Part shown: positions 17,519 to 26,106 of the stretch, piece by piece
How the letters are laid out: each line of letters starts with the position of its first letter
Numbering within the stretch: position 1 is the stretch's first letter
Source: an uncultured SAR116 cluster alpha proteobacterium
GTDB lineage: Bacteria; Pseudomonadota; Alphaproteobacteria; Puniceispirillales; Marisalimonadaceae
Direction of reading: 5' to 3'
NCBI GenBank assembly: GCA_902537945.1
Contig: CACBDG010000003.1
Location: forward strand, 1 to 64,000
DNA: 64,000 bases
Position numbers and translations under genes: made by a program
Notes under the pieces: generated by a model
Seen by the model: only the letters and a program-made list of their open reading frames with translations
The model's database searches: none
Told to the model about the DNA's origin: nothing

Positions 17519-17956
17519 ATGGATAATTCTGCAAAAATAAAACAATTAGGCGCAAAGATGCTCTCAGATGCAGATAGTTCTGATGAACAAGATTTTGGCT
17601 CCTTTTATCTTTCAAGGTTTCTCGGTTTTCAAACTACTTATGAAGATGATTTGTGTATAGTCTCATTTGAAGCCAAAAGTCCTTTGTTCAATCCTCAAGG
17701 AACTCTTCATGGTGGAGTCATAGCTACCGCTTTAGATGTATCTATGGGCCATTTATTACATCATGAAATGGGTGCTGGAGCAACATTAGAAATGAATGTA
17801 AAATACCTTCTTCCAATCAATGGAGGGCAAGTCAAATGCGAAGGAAGTTTTATTAAAAAAGGTAAAACGATTATTTTTTTACAATCTCACTTATATAGAG
17901 AAGATCAAAGATTAGCTGCATATGCAAGTGCAACATGGATTCCTATTAATAAATAA
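17519..17956 (+). CDS. PaaI-like hotdog-fold acyl-CoA thioesterase
   Basis: 145 residues of a hotdog fold: FNPQGTLHGGVIATALDVSMGHL contains the HGG motif of the PaaI/4HBT-II group, followed by TLEMNVKYLLPINGGQVKCEGSFIKKGKTI. These enzymes release free acids from acyl-CoA or aryl-CoA thioesters in the cytoplasm. AAAGGA precedes the ATG by about 7 bases. It ends four bases from the convergent sirtuin-like gene. Confidence 0.85.
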   Translation: MDNSAKIKQLGAKMLSDADSSDEQDFGSFYLSRFLGFQTTYEDDLCIVSFEAKSPLFNPQGTLHGGVIATALDVSMGHLLHHEMGAGATLEMNVKYLLPINGGQVKCEGSFIKKGKTIIFLQSHLYREDQRLAAYASATWIPINK

Positions 17957-17959
17957 TGT

Positions 17960-18718
17960 TTAATTTAAATTTCTAAAATTACTATATTCTTCAGCATTCA
18001 TTTGGTGGTAATTTACTTTATCATAATTAATCTTAATTGGGTTGGGATCTACTATATCTATTTTTATCCCTCTGGATATTGCAATTCTTAATGCAATAGA
18101 AGTAATGTTAACGCTAAATGACGTACCTATAAAAATTATTTTTTGTGCTTTGTTCATCCAATCTTCAGCTTCTGAAATTCTATATAAGTCTGTATAAATT
18201 TCATCAAATAACAATACATATGGCTTTAAAGAAACACCGTTTTGGGGTATAAAACGACCATTATAAAATTTGATTTTAAAATTTTTCAACAATTCCTTTT
18301 TTAAAACTTCATCACTTGGATTTAAAGATAAATCTATTTCATTCCAATTTGCATCAAATGGCACTTGTTCTTCCAATTCATTTTTATAATAAACAACTTT
18401 ATCTAATCTTCCATGAATAGATATATAGTCTTTATTTCCAGCCTTACCGTCTAAACCATCAATATTTTGAGTTATTAACTTTTTATTAGCTAACCAATAA
18501 TGCGCTAAATTTGGTTTAACATTTCTGTAAGAAGCAAATCTTTTGAAATACCATAATAAAAAGTCCGCTGGATTATTTTCATACATGGACCTAGTTGCCA
18601 TTTCTTGAGGTGTGTAATTAACGCTTCCTACAGTCCAAAAACCATCATTTCCTCTAAATGTTGGTATACCACTACTTGCACTTACACCAGCCCCAGTAAT
18701 ATAAAGTTCATCTATCAT
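17960..18718 (-). CDS. Sirtuin (SIR2) family protein lacking the zinc-binding cysteines
   Basis: 252 residues. The NAD-binding core is clear: TGAGVSASSGIPTFRGNDGFW (8-28), TQNIDGLDGKAG (83-94, with Asp90 where sirtuins usually have His) and the catalytic-base region SIHG (His102). A C-terminal Rossmann half has FIGTSFSVN (usual GTSL/GTSS motif). The part that should carry two Cys-x-x-Cys zinc pairs (about 105-165) has no cysteine; in fact the whole protein has none. It may be an NAD-dependent deacylase, an ADP-ribosyltransferase or an NAD-degrading protein; zinc-independent relatives exist. Divergent from a GST gene, otherwise alone. Confidence 0.82.
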   Translation of the reverse strand: MIDELYITGAGVSASSGIPTFRGNDGFWTVGSVNYTPQEMATRSMYENNPADFLLWYFKRFASYRNVKPNLAHYWLANKKLITQNIDGLDGKAGNKDYISIHGRLDKVVYYKNELEEQVPFDANWNEIDLSLNPSDEVLKKELLKNFKIKFYNGRFIPQNGVSLKPYVLLFDEIYTDLYRISEAEDWMNKAQKIIFIGTSFSVNITSIALRIAISRGIKIDIVDPNPIKINYDKVNYHQMNAEEYSNFRNLN

Positions 18719-18827
18719 AATTAAAGCCTTATCATTAATTTTGTATTTGATTCAAATAACTAATCAATTAATTGCATTTTTTTTAAAATCTGCAAAAATT
18801 TAATTAAAAAAAATTGGAGTTTAAAAT

Positions 18828-19541
18828 ATGACTTACATTGATCTTGTTTATCTTCCGATTGTAGGAAGGGGCCTTCAAATAAATATTATTTGTGCGATGC
18901 ATAACATAAAAGTTAATTTGCTTATGAGTAAACCTATGGGTGAAGACTTTGATAAAGAGACTCAGGCTCCTTTTGGAACGATACCATGGTTGAAAGACAA
19001 TTCTAATGGAATAGAATTAAATGATTCATTGGCCATAGTTCAGTATTTAACTAATAAATATCCGGGCCCTCTCACGCCTACTTCAACTGAAAATGCAGCA
19101 TTATCTGCTATGTATTGGTGTTGGGCACAAGATTATTACTCATTTGTATTATCTCCATTTCATGACATCATTACTGGCCACAATGAACCTTTTTGGAGAA
19201 ATTTAAGATTAACTGACACATTAGCTGAAGGTGGCAAGGAATTAGGAATTTCTAATCTAACAAAATTACATCATAAAAGATTACAATATTTAGAAAATCA
19301 CATAACAAACAAAAATTTAGCTCCTTTTATCACTGGTGATACATGCTCATATGCTGATATATTTATTTATACTTGTATAAGGACTGTAGAACACACAGGT
19401 GGTTTTGAAATTTTAAGAGAAGCTTGTCAAGGTAAGCCATTTATAAACTACCCTAAAATATTAAAAATATGTGATGAAGTTGAAAAACAACCTAAAATTA
19501 TTGAGACAGTTGGATCAAAATTCAAAGATTGTCCAATTTAA
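18828..19541 (+). CDS. Glutathione S-transferase family protein
   Basis: 237 residues. N-terminal thioredoxin-like half with FGTIPWLKD (the cis-Pro loop near residue 53) and LNDSLAIVQYLTNKYPG (glutathione-contacting Asp-Ser), then an all-helical half with TGDTCSYADIFIYTCIR, the buried N-capping Asp motif of GSTs. The first strand DLVYLPIVGRGLQI lacks an obvious catalytic Cys; the Tyr could serve. Probably conjugates or reduces electrophiles in the cytoplasm. TTGGAG sits 8-9 bases before the ATG. Confidence 0.85.
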   Translation: MTYIDLVYLPIVGRGLQINIICAMHNIKVNLLMSKPMGEDFDKETQAPFGTIPWLKDNSNGIELNDSLAIVQYLTNKYPGPLTPTSTENAALSAMYWCWAQDYYSFVLSPFHDIITGHNEPFWRNLRLTDTLAEGGKELGISNLTKLHHKRLQYLENHITNKNLAPFITGDTCSYADIFIYTCIRTVEHTGGFEILREACQGKPFINYPKILKICDEVEKQPKIIETVGSKFKDCPI

Positions 19542-19564
19542 AATAAATATATTTTAATTTTTAT

Positions 19565-19858
19565 TTATGACTTGGTGCTTATAAACGATGCTTCATTCAT
19601 AATTGTCATAACTCCAGTCTCAACCATAGCACCTGCTTCAACCCTAGTTTTGGTCAATTCTTCATCACTACCAAAATTCTTTAGTGATTCCATAGATTCA
19701 AAATCCATAATTACAGTCAATTTGTTTTCATTATCACTTGGTGTGCCTGCAAACACTAATTTACCTCCATGAGCATTTAATCTATGTTCATTTTGTATAA
19801 ACATCTCTTTCCAAGGCGCAAAACCTTTCGCCAGATCAATTTCCATTTTTACTAACAT
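19565..19858 (-). CDS. Small dimeric alpha-beta barrel-like protein of unknown function
   Basis: 97 residues with a ferredoxin-like pattern: VKMEIDLAKGFAPWKEMFIQN, then KLVFAGTPSDNENKLTVIMDF and SMESLKNFGSDEELTKTRVEAG. It resembles the small single-domain proteins of the dimeric alpha+beta barrel group (possibly the DUF3764 type). No catalytic residue can be named. It is convergent with the GST gene and alone on its strand. An opposite-strand frame in the same place (19572-19772) is taken as its shadow. Confidence 0.6.
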   Translation of the reverse strand: MLVKMEIDLAKGFAPWKEMFIQNEHRLNAHGGKLVFAGTPSDNENKLTVIMDFESMESLKNFGSDEELTKTRVEAGAMVETGVMTIMNEASFISTKS

Positions 19859-20012
19859 GAGAATCCTTCATTGTTGTTTAAAAGTAATTAATATATATTT
19901 AAATATATAAAATTTTGAAATTTACCATTTTGTTGATATTCAATAATTTAGTATTATTTATTAAAGTACAACTCTTTAAATTTTTACATACAGCAAATTA
20001 CTGGAAAACAAA

Positions 20013-20933
20013 TTGTCAGAAATAATAAATGTTCAAAATCTTGTAAAAAAATATGACAATAATTTTACAGCAGTAAAAAACTTAAACCTAAAAATTAGAC
20101 AAGGTGAAATAATAGCCTTACTTGGCCCAAACGGTGCAGGAAAAACTACGCTTATATCAACTATTTGTGGCCTCTCATCAATTACTTCAGGTCTAATCAA
20201 AGTAAATGGATTAGACGTAATTAAAGATTATAGGAAAACGCGAGAACTTATAGGTTTAGTGCCTCAAGAGCTAGCACTTGAGCCATTTGAAAAAGTAATA
20301 AATTCCGTTAAATTTTCTAGAAGATTGTTTGGGAGGAAAGATGATAATGAATATATTGAAAAACTTCTGACTAAGTTACAACTTTATGACAAAAGAGATA
20401 ATATTATAAAATCATTGTCTGGTGGCATGAAGAGAAGAGTTATGATTGCAAAAGCCTTAAGCCATAATCCACAAATACTATTCTTAGATGAACCAACAGC
20501 AGGAGTTGATGTTGAATTGCGAAAGGATATGTGGAGTATTATAAAAGAGTTAAAAAACGAAGGTGTAACGATAATTTTAACTACCCACTATATTGAAGAA
20601 GCCGAAATGATTGCTGACAGAATTGGCATAATCAATCACGGTGAACTATTATTGATAGAAGAAAAAAAGGAATTAATAAAAAGAATGAGTGTAAAAACAC
20701 TCAAAGTTAAGTTAAAGAAAACTCTAGATATTATTCCTACAAAACTAAAAAAATATAATTTAAAATTAATAGATGAAGGTAAATCATTTCTTTATTATTA
20801 TAACACTGGTAAAGAAAGAACTGGAATTACATCATTGCTATCAGATATGAACAAAATTGGGATTAATCTTTTCGACATCCAAACAGAAGAAACATCATTA
20901 GAAGAAATTTTTGTAAAAATAATTAAGGAATAA
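20013..20933 (+). CDS. ABC-2 type exporter ATP-binding protein
   Basis: 306 residues. Walker A GPNGAGKTTL near residue 40, Q-loop LVPQE, signature LSGGMKRR, Walker B ILFLDEPTAGVD, and switch His in TTHYIEEAE, followed by a ~90-residue C-terminal extension as in DrrA/NodI/YadG-type exporters. The start is a TTG with GGAAA 6-7 bases upstream; no ATG lies near. It overlaps nothing and ends 3 bases before its membrane partner. Such two-gene exporters move drugs, lipids or polysaccharide precursors out of the cytoplasm; the cargo is unknown. Confidence 0.92.
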   Translation: MSEIINVQNLVKKYDNNFTAVKNLNLKIRQGEIIALLGPNGAGKTTLISTICGLSSITSGLIKVNGLDVIKDYRKTRELIGLVPQELALEPFEKVINSVKFSRRLFGRKDDNEYIEKLLTKLQLYDKRDNIIKSLSGGMKRRVMIAKALSHNPQILFLDEPTAGVDVELRKDMWSIIKELKNEGVTIILTTHYIEEAEMIADRIGIINHGELLLIEEKKELIKRMSVKTLKVKLKKTLDIIPTKLKKYNLKLIDEGKSFLYYYNTGKERTGITSLLSDMNKIGINLFDIQTEETSLEEIFVKIIKE

Positions 20934-20936
20934 TTT

Positions 20937-21698
20937 ATGAATATTCGTGGCATACATGCAATTTACAGATATGAGATGAATAGGTCATTTAGAACTCTTA
21001 TACAAAGTCTTGTATCACCAGTTTTATCAACAATTCTCTACTTTATTGTATTTGGTGCTGCAATTGGATCAAGAATGGATAATATTAGTAATGTTTCTTA
21101 TGGAGCATTTATTGTGCCTGGACTTATAATGTTAACTGTACAAATGCAAAGCGTAAACAACGCCTCATTTGGTATATACTTTCCGAAATTTATTGGAACA
21201 ACTTATGAACTATTATCTGCCCCATTATCTTTTGTAGAAATAGTTATTGGATATGTAGGTGCTGCAACTACAAAAGCATTCTCTATTGGTTTAATAATAT
21301 TGTGCACTTCTTATCTATTTGTAGACTTAGATATTAAATATCCCTTTTTTATGCTTTGTTTTTTATTAATCACTTGTATGACGTTTAGCCTTTTAGGATT
21401 TATAATTGGTATAGTTTCAGACAATTTTGAGCAGCTGAATATTGTACCAATGCTTATTATTACACCTTTAGTTTTTTTAGGAGGTAGTTTTTACACAATA
21501 GATATGCTTCCCCCATTTTGGCAAAATTTTGCTCTACTAAACCCAATAGTTTATTTAATCTCAGGATTTAGATGGTCTTTTTTTGGTGTGGGAGATGTTC
21601 CTATTTTTACTAGTATTATATTTATGTTAATCTTTACAAGTATTTGTATCAGCATAATTTGGTACATATTTAAAACAGGATATAAAATTAAAAATTAA
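20937..21698 (+). CDS. ABC-2 type exporter permease (YadH-like)
   Basis: 253 residues with six predicted spans and the ABC2_membrane pattern: YRYEMNRSFRTLIQSLVSPVLSTI at the N-terminus, SAPLSFVEIVIGYVGAATTKAF, and PLVFLGGSFYTIDMLPPFWQ before the last spans. This last segment is characteristic of YadH/NodJ/DrrB permeases. It forms the transporter with the ATPase three bases upstream. Confidence 0.92.
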   Translation: MNIRGIHAIYRYEMNRSFRTLIQSLVSPVLSTILYFIVFGAAIGSRMDNISNVSYGAFIVPGLIMLTVQMQSVNNASFGIYFPKFIGTTYELLSAPLSFVEIVIGYVGAATTKAFSIGLIILCTSYLFVDLDIKYPFFMLCFLLITCMTFSLLGFIIGIVSDNFEQLNIVPMLIITPLVFLGGSFYTIDMLPPFWQNFALLNPIVYLISGFRWSFFGVGDVPIFTSIIFMLIFTSICISIIWYIFKTGYKIKN

Positions 21699-21738
21699 TC
21701 TATAATTTTTATTAATATTCAAATGAAAGGATTTTTTA

Positions 21739-22383
21739 ATGAAATTGTACACTTTTGCACCAGCTGCAAATGCTCTTAGAGTTGAAATGTTTTTAAGAGA
21801 AAAAGAATTAAAATTAGAAACAATTTCAGTAAATGTTAGAGAAGATGAATTGTTCAAGGAACCATATAATTCAATGAATCCTTTTAATTGTATTCCTTTT
21901 TTAGAGTTAGAAAACGAGACAATAATTACAGAAACAATTTCAATTTGTCGTTATTTGGATGAACAATCTAACAGCTCAAAATTATTTGGAAATGATACAG
22001 AAGAACGAGCAATTATTGATATGTGGAATAGAAGAATTGAGTTAGATGGGTTTTTACCACTATTACATTCTGTACGAAATAAAACATCATTTTTTAAGGG
22101 AAAGGTTGTTCCAGGAACTCGAACCAGCATCAATCAGTCTCCAGAAATAGTTGAACGTGGAATTGAGATGTTTGATATTTTATTAAATAGAATCGAACCA
22201 CATCTATCTAAAAATAAGTTTCTTTTAGGTGATAAATTTACCATAGCTGATATAACTAGCCATTTTATGTTCAATCTATCTAATATGTTAAAAATTGATT
22301 TTGGACAAAAGTATAAAAATGTTTATCGGTGGAAATCCGACTTAGAAAAAAGACCATCAAACCCTTTGTTAGATAACGATTAA
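21739..22383 (+). CDS. Glutathione S-transferase family protein
   Basis: 214 residues. Thioredoxin-like half: YTFAPAANALRVEMFLREKEL, NSMNPFNCIPFLEL (cis-Pro) and ETISICRYLDEQ (glutathione site); helical half with LGDKFTIADITSHFM (N-capping Asp). Not closely similar to the GST at 18.8 kb, so not a recent duplicate. AAAGGA precedes the ATG. It sits between the exporter permease and an SDR gene on the same strand, so may share their transcript. Confidence 0.87.
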   Translation: MKLYTFAPAANALRVEMFLREKELKLETISVNVREDELFKEPYNSMNPFNCIPFLELENETIITETISICRYLDEQSNSSKLFGNDTEERAIIDMWNRRIELDGFLPLLHSVRNKTSFFKGKVVPGTRTSINQSPEIVERGIEMFDILLNRIEPHLSKNKFLLGDKFTIADITSHFMFNLSNMLKIDFGQKYKNVYRWKSDLEKRPSNPLLDND

Positions 22384-22402
22384 TTTCTTAAGTTAGTAGA
22401 TT

Positions 22403-23164
22403 ATGGTATCAACTAAGAAAAAATTAGCTATAGTAACAGGTGCTGCAAGAGGAATTGGTCTAGCAACTGCAAAATTATTTAGTCAAAATGATTATAAAGT
22501 AGCAATAGTTGATAGAGATAAAAACGAGCTTTCAAATTTATCTTTAGTAAATAATTCAATGAAATCATTTTGTTATGATATTTCAGATTTCAACAACGTA
22601 GATATGATGTTTCAGAAAATTCTTGAATGGCATAACAGAGTAGATGTTTTAGTTAACAATGCTGGTATTGCAGATTTTGGTTCAATAGAGATGACAGACT
22701 TTAAACGATGGAATGAAGTAATGAAAACAAATTTAGATGGTGCTTTTATGTGCTCACAAAAGGCAATCAATTATCTAAAAACTACTAAAGGAAGCATTAT
22801 CAATATAGCATCTATATCTGGACTTAGAGCGTCGACATTAAGAGTTGCATATGGAACATCAAAAGCGGCAATAATACAACTTACGAAGCAACAGGCTGCT
22901 GAATTAGGTGAATATGGAATCCGAGTTAATTGTGTTGCACCCGGACCAGTAAAAACAAAACTTGCTATGGCAGTTCACACTCAAGACATAATAGATGCAT
23001 ACCATGATGCAATTCCATTAAATAGATATGGAATTGAAAATGAAATAGCCAATGCTATTTACTTTTTAGCATCTGAAAAAGCATCATACATTACCGGTCA
23101 AATTTTAGCTGTAGATGGAGGTTTTGAAGCTACAGGGGTTGGACTTCCATCTTTAAGAAAATAA
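22403..23164 (+). CDS. SDR family oxidoreductase
   Basis: 253 residues, classical short-chain dehydrogenase. It has TGAARGIGLA (cofactor glycine motif, residues 12-21), VNNAGIADFG, catalytic Ser in NIASISG, YGTSKAA (Tyr and Lys), and the C-terminal YITGQILAVDGG. An Asp follows the second beta strand (AIVDRDK), which usually favours NAD over NADP. Substrate unknown. It starts 20 bases after the GST and ends 3 bases before the subtilisin-like gene. Confidence 0.9.
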   Translation: MVSTKKKLAIVTGAARGIGLATAKLFSQNDYKVAIVDRDKNELSNLSLVNNSMKSFCYDISDFNNVDMMFQKILEWHNRVDVLVNNAGIADFGSIEMTDFKRWNEVMKTNLDGAFMCSQKAINYLKTTKGSIINIASISGLRASTLRVAYGTSKAAIIQLTKQQAAELGEYGIRVNCVAPGPVKTKLAMAVHTQDIIDAYHDAIPLNRYGIENEIANAIYFLASEKASYITGQILAVDGGFEATGVGLPSLRK

Positions 23165-23167
23165 AAA

Positions 23168-24424
23168 ATGATATTAATTAATAAATTTTTGATTTTAAGC
23201 GTTTTTATAATACTTTTACCCAGGGTAAGCTTTGGTAACACAAATAATTATGAGCTTTATGAAGTTAAAAATTATCATGATCAATTTTGTTCTAAATTAG
23301 TCTCTAATATTACGAATAAAAATATTGAAGACGAATGGATTACAACAGAAAAAAGCAATAATTATCAATTACTTATAAATAATAATAAAAAAATAAAATT
23401 AAAATTACAATCATTTGTTAGAAAAAAGGAAATCCAAAAACTTATTTTTACTTTTTATAGTCTTTTAAATAAGCCCATCATAGAAGTACGCTCTAACAAG
23501 AATTGTAAAATTAATAGTGCTAGAGTATTGATTTATGACAAAAAAGATATCCCGATTAAAATAAATTCAGTGGATATGTTTAATTATAATATAATAGAAA
23601 CAAAATTTCTAAATCCAGATTTACCCATTATAAATAATGAAAGTGATAAAAATATAATTGGTTTAATTGATACTGGTATAAATTATACAATAGAAAAATT
23701 TGAAAAAAATATAGCAACTAAAAATAAAAAAATAATTGGATATGATTTTTGGGATAATGATAATAAACCATTTGATAGTGACCCAAGACAAAATCCCTTT
23801 TATCCCAGACACCACGGCACAACAGTATTTAGTGTATTATCAAAAGAGGCTCCTAAATCTAAGATAGCGCCATATAGGTTTCCAGCTAATGATATGTGCA
23901 AATTTAAAGATTTGATAGACCATATTGCTGAAAATTCAATTAAGCTTGTAAGTTTATCAATGGGTTCAGATAATATTTCAGACTGGGTTTGCTTTAAAGA
24001 AGCTTTGAAGAAACATAAAGATATTCTTTTTATTGTTTCCGCAGGAAATAACGGTTTTAATATTGATAAAAAACCTATATATCCTGCTTCATTAGAATTA
24101 GAAAACATTATTACAGTAACATCTTCAGATCAAACAGGAAGGCTTGGGAGAGGATCAAACTATGGAAGATCTTCGGTTGATTTTATCTTGCCAGCAGAAC
24201 GCGTAGAAGTAATCGATCATAGAGGGGTGAGGGCTTCAACAGGTGGCACAAGTTATGCTGTTCCAAGATTAGTCGCTTTAGTTTCAAGATACCTGAACAA
24301 AAATCCAAATTCATCCAAAGATGATATATTAAGTTTTTTAAAAAAAAGAGCTATACAAAAAGGTAAAAAAATAACTAGATATGGCTGGATCCCAGACCCT
24401 TCAGATAATTATCTTATTGATTAG
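23168..24424 (+). CDS. Exported subtilisin-like serine protease (S8 family)
   Basis: 418 residues. A Sec signal peptide (MILINKFLILSVFIILLPRV, cleavage near Phe22-Gly23) precedes ~140 residues without a recognised domain, possibly a propeptide. The catalytic domain holds the complete triad: Asp168 in GLIDTGI, His216 in HHGTT, Ser362 in GGTSYAVP, with the oxyanion Asn in SAGNNG near 292-296. Cys residues at 41, 113, 244 and 275 could form disulphides. Role unknown; likely periplasmic or secreted proteolysis. The 3' end overlaps by 11 bases the convergent trypsin-like protease gene, placing two unrelated exported serine proteases tail to tail. Confidence 0.88.
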   Translation: MILINKFLILSVFIILLPRVSFGNTNNYELYEVKNYHDQFCSKLVSNITNKNIEDEWITTEKSNNYQLLINNNKKIKLKLQSFVRKKEIQKLIFTFYSLLNKPIIEVRSNKNCKINSARVLIYDKKDIPIKINSVDMFNYNIIETKFLNPDLPIINNESDKNIIGLIDTGINYTIEKFEKNIATKNKKIIGYDFWDNDNKPFDSDPRQNPFYPRHHGTTVFSVLSKEAPKSKIAPYRFPANDMCKFKDLIDHIAENSIKLVSLSMGSDNISDWVCFKEALKKHKDILFIVSAGNNGFNIDKKPIYPASLELENIITVTSSDQTGRLGRGSNYGRSSVDFILPAERVEVIDHRGVRASTGGTSYAVPRLVALVSRYLNKNPNSSKDDILSFLKKRAIQKGKKITRYGWIPDPSDNYLID

Positions 24425-25541
24425 ATTTAAATGCATTTTCAATAAATTTTTTTGCAAGCGGTAACGCTTCTCTATTATACTTAGTCATAAGTTCTAAAAC
24501 ATTTTCAGACATTTCCTTGTCTTTTAAAATACCAGCAACTTGGACACCTAATCTCAAGACTTGGGGATTTTCAGGAGTAAGCTTAAGCAACCTTAATATT
24601 AAGGGCTTTTCTTTTTCTAAATCTCTTTGTATGTGATATACAATAGCTAAAGAAATAAGAGAGTTTGGGCTAGAAGGATCAAGTTTTATACTCTTCTCAA
24701 GAAACTTTCTTGCCTTATTCAGATCTCCTAACCTTCCAAAAGTTTGACCTGCTTGATCAATGAGTTGCTTGTTTTGAGAATTCCAACAATAAGTATCAAT
24801 ATTTTTTTTTATTTTATCATCAAGATTTTTTTGAACATATTGGGCTTCTTCGAGATTATCAGCACATAGTCTTATTTTTTTTCCAATTTTAAAAAAATTA
24901 TCTTCATGTTTTAGATCAGTTCTTTTGATCACTTCATTTACTAGGGATATTGGAATAATTTCATTAATATTTCCATCTCCTGAGGCAAGAATGCCAACCA
25001 AATTGCCAATATCATCAACAACTGCGCCACCACTATTTCCAGGAAGACTCTTTGCATCAGTATGTATTCTGGACTGAGGATATTTGTTGGTGTCTGAATA
25101 AGCAATAACTTTGCCTTTATCATATATTCTATTTGATTTTCTTCCTTGATCAAAACCTATAACTCTTATCATTCCATTTATTTTGTTCAATTTTAATAGT
25201 TTTGTAGGATTTTTTTTTTGTTTGTTTAAGGTTAAAATTGCCAAATCAGCAGGAAAATTATGTGATAATGGAAATGCTTTTTTGATTTCTCCATTATAAT
25301 ATCTAATTATTAATTGTTTATGATCTTCTACTACATGCCTATTAGTCACTATAAAATCATCATCTATTATAGTGCCACTTGCTACCATCATAGGAGTTTT
25401 AATACCAACAACTTGATTTAATTTATTACAAATATTTTCATTATATTTACAATTCTTAAGGTCTGATAATGCAAATTTAGAAATAAATAAAGCAATGAAA
25501 ACAATACAGTATACAAAATTCTTAATATTTTTAATTATCAT
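24414..25541 (-). CDS. Exported trypsin-like serine protease with C-terminal TPR region
   Basis: 375 residues. Signal peptide MIIKNIKNFVYCIVFIALFI with cleavage near residue 26. The S1/DegP-type protease domain has His69 in VTNRHVVEDH, Asp99 in FPADLAILTL and Ser170 in SLPGNSGGAVVD, so it looks active. No PDZ domain follows; instead residues ~260-330 form two to three tetratricopeptide-like repeats (LGDLNKARKFLEKSIKLDP, then RDLEKEKPLILRLLKLTPE). This replaces the PDZ of DegP/HtrA and could recruit protein partners. It overlaps the MaoC gene upstream by 11 bases and the subtilisin-like gene downstream by 11. Confidence 0.87.
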   Translation of the reverse strand: MIIKNIKNFVYCIVFIALFISKFALSDLKNCKYNENICNKLNQVVGIKTPMMVASGTIIDDDFIVTNRHVVEDHKQLIIRYYNGEIKKAFPLSHNFPADLAILTLNKQKKNPTKLLKLNKINGMIRVIGFDQGRKSNRIYDKGKVIAYSDTNKYPQSRIHTDAKSLPGNSGGAVVDDIGNLVGILASGDGNINEIIPISLVNEVIKRTDLKHEDNFFKIGKKIRLCADNLEEAQYVQKNLDDKIKKNIDTYCWNSQNKQLIDQAGQTFGRLGDLNKARKFLEKSIKLDPSSPNSLISLAIVYHIQRDLEKEKPLILRLLKLTPENPQVLRLGVQVAGILKDKEMSENVLELMTKYNREALPLAKKFIENAFKSNQ

Positions 25542-26001
25542 TAATTTTTTTCTTCACTAAATATTTGTGAAATCCTTCAAAAACCAGAACATTATTTTGA
25601 TTATTTACTAGAGCTTTCATTTCTATTATCCCAGTTGTGTTTTGTGAAATAAGATTTGATATAACTAATTCAGGATATAATGTATCTTCTCTATAAACAG
25701 GTTTTAACATTTTTCCTGAAACTTCAATTAATCCTAGCAAACTGTCTCTTACTTCAAATGGAAAAGAACCAGCGCCAGCTGCAGTTTGGATTAAAACTTG
25801 CAAACCATGTGCTAACATTTCTGGGTGCCCTCTTTGTTTACAAAACTCTTTATCATAATGGATCGGATCATTATCTCCTGAAGCGGCTTGAAACATTGAA
25901 AAAATAGCACTCGTTTGAGTTCTTGAGGATAATACATATTTGTCACCAATAGAAAAATCTTCAAAAAATTTGCTAACTATTGATTTATGTATTGTTGACA
26001 T
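25531..26001 (-). CDS. MaoC-like hotdog dehydratase domain protein
   Basis: 156 residues. The hydratase-2 motif is present in two parts: ASGDNDPIHYDKEF (catalytic Asp and His) and MLAHGLQVLI. Family members hydrate enoyl-CoA or dehydrate 3-hydroxyacyl-CoA thioesters (MaoC, PhaJ). The domain is short and single. It is translated just before the trypsin-like protease gene with an 11-base overlap, an odd functional pairing that may only reflect genome compaction. Confidence 0.85.
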   Translation of the reverse strand: MSTIHKSIVSKFFEDFSIGDKYVLSSRTQTSAIFSMFQAASGDNDPIHYDKEFCKQRGHPEMLAHGLQVLIQTAAGAGSFPFEVRDSLLGLIEVSGKMLKPVYREDTLYPELVISNLISQNTTGIIEMKALVNNQNNVLVFEGFHKYLVKKKINDN

Positions 26002-26106
26002 ATTAACAAAATATATCTCAAATTTTTAAATAGCAAGATTTCAAAATAATTCTTTATTTTTTTTAATTTTAATGGTTGAGTTTTTATATAAAGGATTAAC
26101 TAAATT

